From Terebella lapidaria (lineage: Eukaryota; Annelida; Polychaeta; Terebellida; Terebellidae): 64,000 nucleotides of DNA. Shown here one piece after another: positions 10,977 to 22,942 of this stretch (position 1 is the first letter of the stretch; each line of letters begins with the position of its first letter). The position numbers were made by a program, and so were the translations under genes. The stretch spans positions 25,850,694 through 25,914,693 of the forward strand of contig OX424570.1 of NCBI GenBank assembly GCA_949152475.1. Reading direction: 5' to 3'. The notes under the pieces are model-generated. The model saw nothing but the letters and a program-made list of their open reading frames with translations, did no database searches and was not told where the DNA came from.

Positions 10977-13900
10977 TCATACCATACAATAAATCTCATC
11001 TTTTGCTAGTGGTGATTTGGACTTGTGTGATCTCACAATAGTAGAAATTATCTGTGAAAAATTATCCGAAATCTTCTGAAAGGCTGGTTCAGCCGCCGTT
11101 CGTTTACGGATAACATCATGATTGATTTTATTTGACCCTAGAGCCCTGATAGTACCCTTCAATGTCTTAACCTGGTGCTCCATGACCAGATCAGCAGGTA
11201 CATGAGAATCAATTTTACCTTGTGTGTTGACAAAGAGGCTGTACAGAGTTTCATTTGCCTCTCTGTCTGATAATGTACACAACTGATGGAACAGTAACCT
11301 TAGCAGCTCCAAATTATATTTGGCTTGCACATTTTTCCCTCTGAACACAACCATCATATACTTGACCAAAGCCAAGAATCTCTGTCTGTCAGGAAGTTTA
11401 CAACAATCTTCTAGTTCTGTGAAGAGCAAGCCCAACTCCAGGACATTTCTACCATAGTTATATACATGATCATCTTGTACTTTCATCATCACTGGGACTT
11501 GTTTGCATTGTATGGACCCATCATTCAACACAACATTCACTGGTCTGTTGACAAGCAAAACGGTTTGCTGCTCACCATACACTAACTTGTTCAAGTTATG
11601 TGATGCTAGAAAGTTTTTCATCACCTCTGAAAACCAAGCTTTTAAACCTGGTTCACCACAGTCAGTTACATCAGGTGGCACGTTCTTTGTCGGTGGACTG
11701 TTTACATTGTTCATTCCAAAGAAACTGCACAAAGCTTCAAGGACATAGGCTGTGAAAAAGTGATAAAAGAACTCTCTATCATCTTCAAAATGATTCTTTA
11801 CATCCAAATCTACAGATTTTCTGGACAAGCGAACCTGCTCTGCCTCCATTGTGCCACTGTCATCACTGTCTTTTTTGTACAACATTTGAAATATGACAGT
11901 CAGAAACTTCATTTTCAAGTGAAACACTTCAAAAGTTATGGGTCCCAAACTATCGAGACGCTGTTCTGGAGTCAAACTTCCAGCAACAACCCTTTTCACT
12001 CCAGAAAACCTTTCTCGGGTCTTTTGATCACCTCCTATGTGCACACGACCAAGTGGAATTTGTACATCACTGTCTGCATACACTCTATCAACAAGCTTTT
12101 GATAATAGTCTAGAATATTTATGCAATCTGCATACTCTGACTCATTGTATGGTAGACATTCGATAGGTACAATCTCAGTTTTTGCCGACAACTGTTCTGA
12201 CATCGCACCAGTAATGTGTGTGGGCAAAAGTTTCTTCAAGAATGCAAAGTGAGGGAGATAGGTACTGGCTATTCTTCCTATGTGGATTGCATAGTTGCTA
12301 CACAATATTTCCATATCATGGCTATCAGGCAAGAATATTTCTGGTTGTACTTCTGACAAAATGAGCTGAGGCGAATCTGCTGACTTATCCAGAAACAAGG
12401 GCTTATCAAACAGTGCCAGTGTCCCGAACCAGTGCTCCATGTGTACATGCTTCTCTTTACGCTCATGCTTGACACCAATCACAACATCTACGTTGTCGCC
12501 AACAAGTCGAAGTCTGTGACCTTGCTTGATGTTGTCTATCAGCTGACTGTTGAAGTGTCCACGAAATTGCTGAACCAGGTATAGGATACCAGAGTGGCTC
12601 AACGTTATCCCTAGTGGCTGAAGGTTGTCATAAACCTGAAGAGACAAGAAGAGGGGTTATGTTAAGAAAAATTTGTTATACATTTCAGTGCACATTGGGT
12701 AGTCTGATAAAAGGCTATCTTGAAAGACTGATGCTCAAATAAAATGAAATTTCCATGTTGGTATTCAGTAGTATTGATTTAGTGTACTAGGCTACTATTA
12801 AAAAGTGCTGCATATGTACTCTGGTCCCCCATAATTTACATGTTACCAAGAACCATGAACATCAATACTTTTGCATATATATATATATATATCTATTGCT
12901 GGTATGTGTATCCAACCACATTGCTACGCCTTACAGGGTTATTCTCTCAGTCCCAACTTTGTTGACAGCATTGCATTATTTCCAGGGATGAAACAGCATG
13001 ACAGTATTTGACCTTAAATAGCAGGAACCTTCAATGAAAAACAAAATAAAAATGAAACATGAACAACATTAATTAAATATTCCACAAAACACTGTACATA
13101 ACAGTTAGAAAAGAGGCAGAACATGAAATGAAAAATATTTAAACCTTTTGAGAGACATGCTGGTGTTCAAGCACAGATCCAATCAGTCTTTGGATGAGGG
13201 ACATGTCCTTGTTCCTGTTCTGCATTAGCACACCATAGGCGAAGCACAGTTTCCTCATAGTCGCTTCAGGAATCTTATCATCTCTTGTAGACTGGGGACA
13301 AGCGACCCTGAGCAGAACATCCAGAAGGAGCCGTTGTCGTCCTATGAGTTCCTCAGTTATCTTATCCCACTTGAATGTAGTCAGGGCAGTAATGTCTTTG
13401 TTGAATAGAACACTTGCTTTTCCTGGTTCATACTTTGAGGGATGTTTCGATAATTCTGAGCTGACTGAGTCAATGTTATCAAGGACCTTTTGGCATATTT
13501 CTGCTCTCCCTTGCTCTGTTGCCCATAGCTGATCAACACTAAAAATATCCAAAGGATAAATTTATGCACATTTCTACACATTCATATGCAGTACATTTCA
13601 AAGCTGATGAGAAAATCAAGCATTAACATGAAATATAGGGAGACAATACTAGTTTGTTTTACAAAAATGGAAACGGAAATCATGCAACAGGACATTTATC
13701 ATAAGCATCAAAACAGAAGTCATAAAGTTATATGTCTGTACATATACCTGATCTGGAGAAAAGTTCTGTCGGTTTGAGTTTCAGTGGAGGTAACAACCAC
13801 ACACTCAGTTTTCGTCTCGGCAGAAGTTGAACACCTGCAAGTAGATAATTGATGAGAAGGTGTATACTTTGCTAAACAATCAGTACAGTATAAATATGTG

Positions 13901-14998
13901 TCAGGGGCATTAACATATCTGTATGTATATGCCTAATTCATACAGCTGTATATTCTTACTTATTCTCCAAGTGAGCGTCAGTTTGGCAGTCTGCGGAAGC
14001 CACAACAGGTTGAACATTCTCAGAGTTGGCAGATTTATCTTTGGGTGGATTTGGGTTGTTTCGCTTGAAAAATCGACGACATGCATCAGCTGATAAAATA
14101 AGAAAATGCATATATGCAATTGCAGCAATTCAGCAAAGAAACATCACAGATAATCACCTGTAAATATCATCCAAACTGCTCAACACACATGTTCTGAATA
14201 CTGCGAGCAATGTGATTACTAGTACTTTGTTAGCTGGAATATGATTTTTGGGAATACTCACCTGATCTAGGTGTTATTACACTGGTCTTTTCAGCTACAA
14301 GTCTCCAGAAAGCATTGCTGTCTTTCGATAGGCCTGTTTTCTCGGCTGTTTGGACACTTTCGACGAAGAGCCTCTTTGTTGCAGGATTCCACTTGTTTTT
14401 TTGTGGTGTGAGCTGTGAAACAATTTCAAATCATCCATTTTGATATTGCATGTACGAATAATTGGAGCACATGTAGTACTTAGTGGGCAATTCTGTTTCT
14501 CTATGATAATCAATGACTGATGAGTTAATCAGTGGCACAAAATGATAAATACAGATAAAAAAAAACATCTGGTATGTAATAAAGAACACATTTTTATCAT
14601 AACCATTTGTCATTCCGAATCCTAAGTATGGGAAACTAGTTGGTAATAAAATTGCCCACGTTATTGTACATCCTAGCCGAATAATTTCATGGATATGGAT
14701 GTGTTTCCATGTATGTCTACATATACATTTTGTAGGACCCAGATTTATTAAAAGTATCATCATCACAAAAATTTAATTCTAAAATGTATTTCTTATATTG
14801 TTGAAAAATCAGTATTTGTTCCAAATGAATAGATCAGTAATTATCGTTACAAAAAGCATATACCTTCGTATTTACTTTCTTCCCATCAGGGGTGTCTCCA
14901 GATGCCCCACACAGGGACCTGGTGCGCTTCTTGCTAGTAGATCTACATCCTTGGTCTTGGAGGGCAACAAAGCTTGCAGCCCTCTCAGTCTCACTCAT
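10977..14998 (-). CDS. DUF6589-like protein, six exons, 851 aa, transposase-like
   Basis: Minus-strand exons are 14864-14998, 14262-14412, 13960-14089, 13748-13834, 13145-13538 and 10977-12635. Their lengths sum to 2556 nt (852 codons including the stop). All junctions have GT-AG ends and matching phases, which strongly supports the model. The ATG at 14998 is the first after upstream stops. The N-terminus (about 1-170) is low-complexity with basic patches and a Cys/Arg-rich RRFFKRN stretch. The last exon holds the conserved core: LVGDNVD (D346/D349), KHERKEKHVHMEHWFG, then GGDQKTRERFSG and FEVFHLKM. These match what I recall of the DUF6589 family of animals and fungi. Aspartates in GDN and GGDQ look like part of an RNase-H-fold catalytic set, hence a likely transposase origin; this is inference. 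There is no internal stop. It could be an active transposon gene or a domesticated one. Confidence 0.75.
12875..12892. repeat. (AT)n microsatellite in a DUF6589-like gene intron
   Basis: Eighteen bases of alternating AT in the 509-bp intron 12636-13144. Confidence 0.8.
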
Positions 14999-15396
14999 AG
15001 TATTTATCGGGTTTTACTCCCTGCTTTGAAGTGAAAAAAATATTTTAAAAATCATTTTGAAATGGTCAACAAAATCGAGTTTTCAAATGCAAGAATGCAG
15101 ATGCTGCTAAAGTATGCGAACGCAAAGGCAAATGCCATTACCAGGTTACAACTCATTCCATAAACTTCCATGATAGTGTCCTATTATCCCATATTATCGC
15201 TCAAAACAAATTCGGTCGATTTTATGCCAATACATCGCATTTTCCGTGAAAAACATACATATTAATACATCTACTATGATTCACATACATAAATAAATAG
15301 ATTTTGCTATCGAATATTCATTATTCACCTCGATAAATACAAATTTTGAAATGGTCAAAACCCGCATTCCCGCACATGTGAGATTGTTGACATCTG

Positions 15397-15414
15397 TGAC
15401 GTAAACCTTTGTGC
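15397..15414 (-). repeat. Right short inverted repeat of the helicase/DUF6589 unit
   Basis: Exact inverted partner of 8631-8648, about 400 bp upstream of the DUF6589-like start codon. Confidence 0.6.
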
Positions 15415-15872
15415 CTAGCCTAAACGGCGACGGTAGCGCCATAGGCGGGAACCAAGCTAGAATGAAATTCACGTACTTTTACACACATCATTCACCGGTA
15501 TATTGTATACTCGTAGCTTATTAGTAGTTCATTTCTAAAATTTATGACCTAGGCGTTACTAGTATTAAGAATGTATCAATATGTATCCATATTATCTAGA
15601 TATATTCCACGTGTTAGAGTCCATAATACTGTCAATATTTCCCAACCTACAACTAAGAAAGCAGCGGGATAAAACACGTGTTTTTGGTTCACCAACATTA
15701 CTGGCATTCAATACGTTACTAGTGCAATATTCTTCAAATATTCCTTGATATATCAATTATCATATATCATATATCAGGAGCTTTCAGTTAACACCGCAAC
15801 AGTATATCTGCACTGCACAGCCAACAAAAGAATTTAACTAAAACCTGCGTCTATCGTAAAGTTCTCTGATAA

Positions 15873-18535
15873 TCATGACTCCCACAGGAATCTGTCATCA
15901 TTCAGTAGCTCTGCCAAAAGTTTGTTCCATGGACGTTAAAAGTCTTGTAGCTTGTGTAATAGGAGAGCATTCAGAGAAACGGTGTTCTCGGAGATGTGGT
16001 TGACGCTTCTAATAGTTGTCTGGTTTAACTTGTCCAATGCATCGCTTGTTAGTGGTTCTGGAATACAATAGCATACATGTGCTTATCACACATGATGGAC
16101 ACTTATTTGTTTATATTGGGATAAGTTTGTGTTATGTAGAATTACACACATTTTGACATGTTCCCAAACATGTAACAATGGATATTCTTTGTTATTTACC
16201 GAGTTCCAAGAACGCCACAATATCAGTTATATTTCTTGTCTTGTTAACCGCATACTCCTCAAACAGTATGACAAAGAACTGATCACGAGGGAAGACTTTA
16301 AACCAATCTCTGAGGAACACACCGTACATCCCACGCACCACTATGTTATTCTGGCGAATAAACCATTGAAACAAATCAATCAGTATATTTTGGATGATAA
16401 AACATCTCTAATTTGAAGGCAATGAGTTTATCAAATTATCATTAAGACATCTTGTGCATAGCATTTCCTGGGACGGTGTAAATGATTGATACATGACTCA
16501 CATTTAGAGTGTACACACAATATCGTGGCGGTCTTTCAGCCAAACATTGCATAGCCTGTTCCAAGTGTGAGGTCAACTTCTCAACGATTGGTAATGTTCG
16601 ATTGTTGACACGGTTCTCCATGTTATGGTTTGATATGGCCCTGGAAGAGGTACTTTCTATTTAATAAAATTTCAGGTGACGTAATAGTGAAACCAGCTCT
16701 TCAATACAGTGATTGTCACACCCAGCAGTTGGGATATACATGTATACGAATATTACCAACAGTACCTTGCAACTGGATCCCTCACGATGAAAATGAACTT
16801 GGTTTGTGGCCTGATGTGATACAGGAGATGTGCCAGAATCACTCTTGGTTCCGACTGGTTGATATTGCCTCTCCATGTTTGCCAGTCATGTATATAATAG
16901 TAGTTGGCGGGTGTGTATTCCCCTGTGGTGCCCAACGATACCCTCTATTCATGCAATTCATTCAAGGCATTTTAAATAAGGATATTATAATATGTTTAGG
17001 CAACGAGAACGTAGGTCTGATATAATAAATATATATCATACAACCATTGCCAAATTTGACACTTTCTTTGCTTTTGAAATATTCACAGATCCCTTTGGTA
17101 TAGGGATAGACGTGGGATCAATACCCAGTATTATGTATTCCGAGCAAACAAAACAGGGTCCGTTATCCAATCTCATAGTCCCGGGACAGCAAGAGAAAAC
17201 AAAAATGACAGGGAAACTCATGAACCCCCAGAAATGGCCATTAGGAGGTGAGTTGGCAAATATTTGGGTCACATTCTCTGAGAAAGACATATTCCATACA
17301 ATATGTGAGTGATATTCCTTCCCTTGGATGTAAGTGATATTTCTCCTAATTTTCTCTGAGTTCCAGTCATAAATTTCTATGAAATCTGCATAGGTAGCTT
17401 TTGATAGGTTGTTCACATCTTTAGACGAAGAAGATGATGGAGTATTACATTTCTATGTTACATTATTTTGTCATACATAATCAACCAGAAAATAGAAATT
17501 AAAAACAGAAATTTGATGATTGTGATACAGTGTAAATAGTAACTAGTCTTTGGTCAACAGTTATGTGATAACTGTTCCTATTTCGAAATAAAATAAAATA
17601 AAAAGGAGAGATTACCTGTCACACAAGATGGTACTCCAAATCTTCTCCTGGGCCAGAACTGACTTTCTTTCCTGGAATTCCTCTCTATCTGGTGATGTGT
17701 TGACAGTGCTGAATATAAATCTCATGTTCCTGACTGCATAGCCCCCAGCAAGAAGAAGTAAGGGAAACAGCGAATTCTCCAACATGGGGATGTCAGTTCA
17801 GAGCACCTTTCTTGAAGAGTTCTCTCCATTCGTGCAAAGTGGACAGATTCCAGCTCATATGGGAATGGTGAGCAGTTGTGTACAACATGTTCAATCTTGT
17901 AAAAGTTTCTTTTGTAACTGTGACCTTGAGGAACTGCTTCCAGCCAGCAAGGATTCTTGTAATTTTCCAGCAATGGTGGTAGAACCTTTAGAACAACAAT
18001 AATATTTGAGTATGTTTTTCTGACACCAGTCCAGTATACGGATAGGAACAATTTGGATGATAAACGGTGAATGTTCTTTGCATGACCATTCAGTGTGATA
18101 CTCACGGCTTCATAGTTCTCAAGGTTCTTTCGTTCAATAGTCAGAGAGTAGTTATGTAAAACCTGTATGATGCAGATGAATTGTCACTCAAGACAAACTC
18201 AAGACAAAAAATCATTGAATATTCATTTTATTTTGCGTTTCTGAAAGGTGATTTCTCCAAAACTGTTTTTGGGAAGATTCAAATGGGATCACAATCGTGC
18301 TTGGTTACATATTGAAAACTGAATTCGAAGGTTGTATCATGACCTATACACAACATTTGTTTAGTGCGTTACTTACAAGATGTTTATGGCTTTTGGCATG
18401 TGCACCTTTTCCTTCCAGCAGGAATGCGTTCATCCCTTCTTTGGAACTCTTATAAACATATCCCATTATCATCAAAGCTGACAAGAAAATCAGGCATGTT
18501 ACAACATGCTTACTGCATGGAGTGTAAGAATTCAT
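15873..18535 (-). pseudogene. Carbohydrate sulfotransferase 15-like gene with two in-frame stops
   Basis: Exons on the minus strand: 18377-18535 (MNSYTP..., signal anchor CLIFLSALMIMGYVY), 17616-18162, one ending upstream at 17418 whose downstream limit I cannot fix (somewhere in 17036-17418), 16766-16922, 16502-16640, 16200-16350 and 15873-16057. Family hallmarks: YKNPCW; RCFPYFFLLGAMQSGT (5'-phosphosulfate loop, usually PKCGT); KESQFW; RPQTKFIFIVRDPVAR (3'-phosphate site); WFKVFPRDQFFVI; and WNKLLAELLNDDRFLW at the end. The family moves sulfate from PAPS to glycosaminoglycans in the Golgi. A TGA (17722-17724) falls directly after the PAPS loop, where the family reads GT-x-DLY. A TAA (15936-15938) falls where DFYRPWNKLL is expected. 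Splice sites are otherwise well kept, so loss looks recent; sequencing error or a null allele are alternatives. The second exon might hide an 85-bp intron. Confidence 0.8.
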
Positions 18536-19089
18536 ATTGTGTGAATACTGAAGTCACAATTCATGTGTTTCCTTGACATGTTTATCTGTGTGTATTGATG
18601 TGTTATCTTGGAATGAACGTTCGTCCATCAAGGTGCACATTCTATGTTGCTAATTTGCTGGTATGTCATATGTACGAGCCGATATGAAATATATCACACT
18701 CATCCACTCAATGAATTACATAATCAATCAAAAACATACATGATGCAGCGTGACTGAAAATGATATCAAGATCAATAAAGTTTGTGGGAATTTATTGACG
18801 TGTTCGACCATACATGGGAACAACACTGCGTATGGGGCATCCCGAGCAAAGCATATGATGGATACCAAGTACCAAACCACTATGAACTGAAGCACGCTAT
18901 TGCATAACTCAGATGATACGACCCTAGACAGATGATTTCAAACATTTGATTTTATGTTGATGGATTGTGTGTCTCGCACTTTGATAAACTGGAAATGTCA
19001 ACTGTCAAGGAGCCATGAAACTAGACAATTGATTGGGTAAATATGATATTGATTCCGGTTAAATATCGGTAAATATGATATTAATATAT
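18536..19089. other. Intergenic, no feature recognised
   Basis: AT-rich. Upstream region of the sulfotransferase locus and left flank of the LTR element. No open frame of note. Confidence 0.3.
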
Positions 19090-19941
19090 TGTGGCGATTT
19101 TGCCCTAAGTTCACGGCAGGTGATTGTAAACACATAACTCATTTATACGGCCTTTTCTGTCTTGGCCTACTCGGTTCGAGTGTGCGTTGCCACGGTGACG
19201 CTCGTGATTATTTACGTTCCCAGTAAACTATAACACTGGTTGACCTAGTTTCGCGTGCAGGCTCTAGTTTCTGGTGTATTATATATACACTGGAAGCGAC
19301 TCGATCGAGGAGATTGTACTAGACCGAGGGACGAGGCTGGACGCGAGGCTCGCCATGAGCTTTGCGTTCCCACGTTTCGAGTAGAGGCCCTTGGGGCCTG
19401 GGGACGATTTCCAAGGGGGGCCCGGGCCGGGGGAGACGAGTTGCTGACTCGGGGGCGCAAGCCCTGTGGATCGCCAGCTCTCTCCCGCCCCGGGACGGTG
19501 TGACACAGGCTCTGGCAGACCGTCGGGCTGGCTCAGAGTTATATCTCTGTGACAGTGCCTTCGGCGAGACCGGCCAGCAACATGCCCACGTGTACGTGCT
19601 CCGTGGAGCCGCTCAATGGCTCCTCGGACTCTACACACGGCTACATTACCATAACGAATGTATAATGTGCATGTTGTAGATAAGGTGATGATGATGATAT
19701 GTGTTATGTTGTGATGTATGACGGCCGGACCCGTTCCGGATATGCGGAGCCCGTTCCGGATGTGCGGAGTCCCGTTCCGGATGTGCGGGACTCGTTCCGG
19801 AGCCCGTTCCGGATGTGCGGGACCCGTTCCGGATGTGCGGAACCCGCTCCGCATGTTCTGGATCTGATCCGGAGGTGCTGTTACCTGGTTGTAGTTGTTA
19901 CCGTAGAGAGCGGCGCCCTGTATCGGGCGCCGAACTTTACA
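19090..19941 (+). repeat. 5' LTR (852 bp)
   Basis: Begins TGTGGCGATTTTGCCC and ends CGCCGAACTTTACA. It holds a GC-rich tandem of the unit TTCCGGATGTGCGG (about six copies, 19733-19880) and a short ATG triplet run near 19687. Confidence 0.92.
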
Positions 19942-19960
19942 TTGGTGCCGTGACCAGGAT
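19942..19960 (+). promoter_or_regulatory. Primer-binding site of the LTR element
   Basis: TTGGTGCCGTGACCAGGAT follows the LTR end immediately. From memory it is complementary to the 3' end of tRNA-His; that tRNA assignment needs an alignment. Confidence 0.65.
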
Positions 19961-22942
19961 CAGTCCGACGGCGTCCCATTGCAGCCTAACGTCACAGTGT
20001 CGTAGCCTCCTTCGTCCCTGGGGACCCTCCGCTCCTCCGGGACCATCTCCGCACGAGATATGAGTGAGAAAGATAATGGGAGGGAAAAGGGAGGAAACGT
20101 TGCGGACCGGACCCGGTCCCGCGACAGCCGGGAGCCGCTCCAGGGTGGCTCCGGCGATGGTGCGGAGCGCGCGGAGCCCTCCGCAGACAGTACCCAGTCT
20201 GCGGAGTCGACTCCGGCGTCCGCGGCTCCGTCTCCGGACGTGGAGCCGAGCCCTACGGGGCTGCAACATGTGTTGCCATCGAGGCCTAGCCTCGATGTGT
20301 TAGGCGCGATCGGCGGATCCGCAGACAGGTGTTACTGAGGTTCCGCACGTGCGGATGCAGGTGTGGTATCCATCTATCACCCCAAGGATGGATTTTAGGT
20401 CGCTCCGCAGGAGTCCGGACTGCCGAACGCCGCGATCACCACTTTGTGGTGGTCCGCAGGTGTAAGCAGATCGACTTTGCGTCATAACGCCACCATCGCG
20501 CATCCGCCCTCCCGTAGTTTCTAGTGCTAAGGACGTGCGGCAAGCCTATCCGCATCATGTGCACTCCCGTCCGGCATAGTTAACCCAACGCCTACGCTGG
20601 GCGGAGCACTTTGTGGATTTGCCGGGCGCCCAATGGTCCCGGAACAGCCTCTTATATGGCCAGACTGAGGTTGGGATTTACGTCCGCTACGGGAGAAGCG
20701 CCTTCCCACGGATTTGGGGAACTGGCTCTGGACGCGGGGATAGTGTCCGCACGTGAGGACTGATGTCTGCGGTTCGTCCGCGTGACTCGTCCGGCGTTGT
20801 GGACGCTTTAAGATGATGCATTTCGGTGCGTTATCCCCCGTGAGCCACTACTGTAATTACGGTTATAGTAGGATAAGGTTTCTAGCAACAGGAAACCGTT
20901 TACCATTATTGTTAATGGACCGGCTGTTAAGTCCGCACATGCGGACCAGCCGCGGCAGTGGGGGACGCTCATTTTCGTCCGGATCGTACATTATAATACA
21001 CGGTCCGGCCGTGATGACCGAATCCCCGGCCTCCTTCTAAGAAGGGGGTCGTATTGTACATGTGCAGCATACTTGTGGTTTTTAAACCCTATCATTACCA
21101 TCGGATAAGGTCAATATGCCATTTCATGGTACTTGTCTGGATCTGGACTCTGTCCGCAGGCAGTTCCGGACGAGCGCCGGCTATTGATTTCATCATGTTT
21201 GAGATCCTCTAGATTGGGCGCCGGCATGAAGGGTACAGCCCCCTAACCGTTGCGGTTATGGCCCATGCCGGCCCCGCGTCTAATCTATTGGTTCCGCGCT
21301 CCGGTGGTCGTTTGTTCAGGCTCTGGGTTTGACCGGCTTTGTTCCGTGGCTCTGCTGTACGTTGGGGTTGCTAGCGGGCGTCTGATCAACGCCCGCAGGG
21401 CGCTCAATTGTCTGTAGGGCTACCATGGGCATACCCGATCGCTCTGTAAGCGTATCAGCGGCTATGGGGAGTGTTTATGTTTATTTATCCATCTCATGTT
21501 ATTATTTACTGAGTGGATTATTTAAACCACAAGTATGCGGCATGCCTCTGGAGAATTCTGTTCTTGCTCGATTAATGACACAATTGAGACAAGTTTGTGA
21601 AATATCCTTTCCGGTGCAGTAGAGGGGTGTAAGGAATTGCGTTAATTTTGACAGTGACGGTGTGATGTGATATCCGAAAAGACTGGAGAATGACAATTTA
21701 TTGTTGTTTTCGTCTGACATAATCGTAACAACCACAAGTTAGTGGTTACTGTCAATTTTAAGCCAATTTCTACCTTGCTGAGGTGATTAATTTCACGTCA
21801 TTTACCGCCAGTGCGGAAGCTTTAGCTAATGACTGATTTTAATTACTGTATGATATTTGCGAGGTCCCCCGGGATAAAAATGTTCATTTTCTGCCCGTAT
21901 ACACGGTTTGATTTGGAGTCACCGGAGGGAAATGATTGCTCCCGCATGAGTTTATAGTGCTTGTATTTTGATTCGGGTGGTGTGTCGTTATGACCGGGGA
22001 CAGAAGTTTTCAGTGACTCCGCGTGCGCTGCTACGCATGTAGAATAGCTGTCAACATTTGTTGCATATAAATATATGTAAAAATGTCGTACCCGGATTAT
22101 TTATTTAATCTCCAGATGTTTGGCGCATTTGTTTTGTGCCACTCGCGTTTCGTCCGCTGCAGCTGCGCTTGACCCCGAGGGGTCTAGCGTGGCCGGCGTT
22201 TGAGATGCGAGTGTTCATGCCGGTGGTGTATTCCCTAGGCGGGTCATGTCCAGAGATGTGCGGGTGGACGGGTGTCTACATGTGTTTGTGGATGTCCGCC
22301 TGTCTGCGCGTCTCTACACTGGCCTGCCCGGGTAGTAGTATACCGATACTGGCAGTCAGCGCGGCTTGCTGCGCTGGCTTTAATAGCTGTCTGCGACAGC
22401 TGTCCGCAGGTGTATGTATGTCTGTCAGGCGTATGTATGTCCGTGCGAACGAGCCGGAGCCGCTTTCGCGGCTCCGCCCTGCCTCAGATTCGCCCTGCGG
22501 GTCTGAGGTGCCGGTCGGTAGGGCGGCCGGCAACACTTTTTAGAGGTACTACCACTTTTGATCACTCGGTGTGTCGTTTTACAAAATTTCTAAATTTAAA
22601 GTTTAACCTTAAAGATATTCCAAAGACTCGACACACCGTCCTTTTATAACGGATGACCTTCCAAGGTCATCACACGGTTTTGGACCACCTCGGTCAAAAT
22701 TTTAGCTTGTTTATGAGGATTTATTCAAAATTGCAAAGCGCGTTACAGTTTACTCCGTAAGTCTGGGGGTCGTTCCCCATTCTTCCAAAAGGGACTCTTA
22801 AAGTCCTAGTCTTGCGCCGTGACTTCCGGGTGTTGCCATCTTGCCTTCTTCCGGACCCCGCCATGCGAAGCCTTCGTCGAGTTTTGGCAGTTTTGGGCGC
22901 GGGCGGAACATGTTGGGGACCAACATTGTAAGAAGGGGGTAA
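19961..22942 (+). other. Interior of the non-autonomous LTR element
   Basis: The left half is GC-rich with many TCCGCA/TGCGGA half-palindromes (for example CCGCACGTGCGGAT at 20342 and GTCCGCACATGCGGACC near 20931). The middle, 21,450-22,100, is AT-rich. The right part carries small perfect hairpins such as GAGCCGCTTTCGCGGCTC near 22458. A 92-aa open stretch (20060-20338) is Ser/Pro/Glu-rich and matches no family I know. No retroviral protein domain is visible. Confidence 0.6.

Larger units (their letters stand above)
8576..15475. mobile_element. Candidate helicase-bearing DNA transposon (RecQ-like plus DUF6589-like pair)
   Basis: Two convergent genes lie between inverted repeats. An exact 18-bp word, GCACAAAGGTTTACGTCA, is at 8631-8648 and its reverse complement is at 15397-15414. 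Patchy similarity continues outward for about 55-60 bp on each side (for example TAGCCTTGTTCC versus TAGCTTGGTTCCC). An 18-bp exact inverted match placed just outside both gene starts is very unlikely by chance. DUF6589-like proteins have transposase-like GDN and GGDQxT motifs, and Academ-type DNA transposons of the AcademH lineage are reported to pair a transposase with a helicase. That this pair is such an element is inference. The outer ends and target-site duplication are not resolved, so the limits given are approximate. Confidence 0.5.

Noticed and set aside
19279-19854. 191-aa and 256-aa minus-strand frames across the two LTRs
   Set aside because: They lie within LTR sequence, are composed of repeat translations and GC-rich shadow, and match no family.
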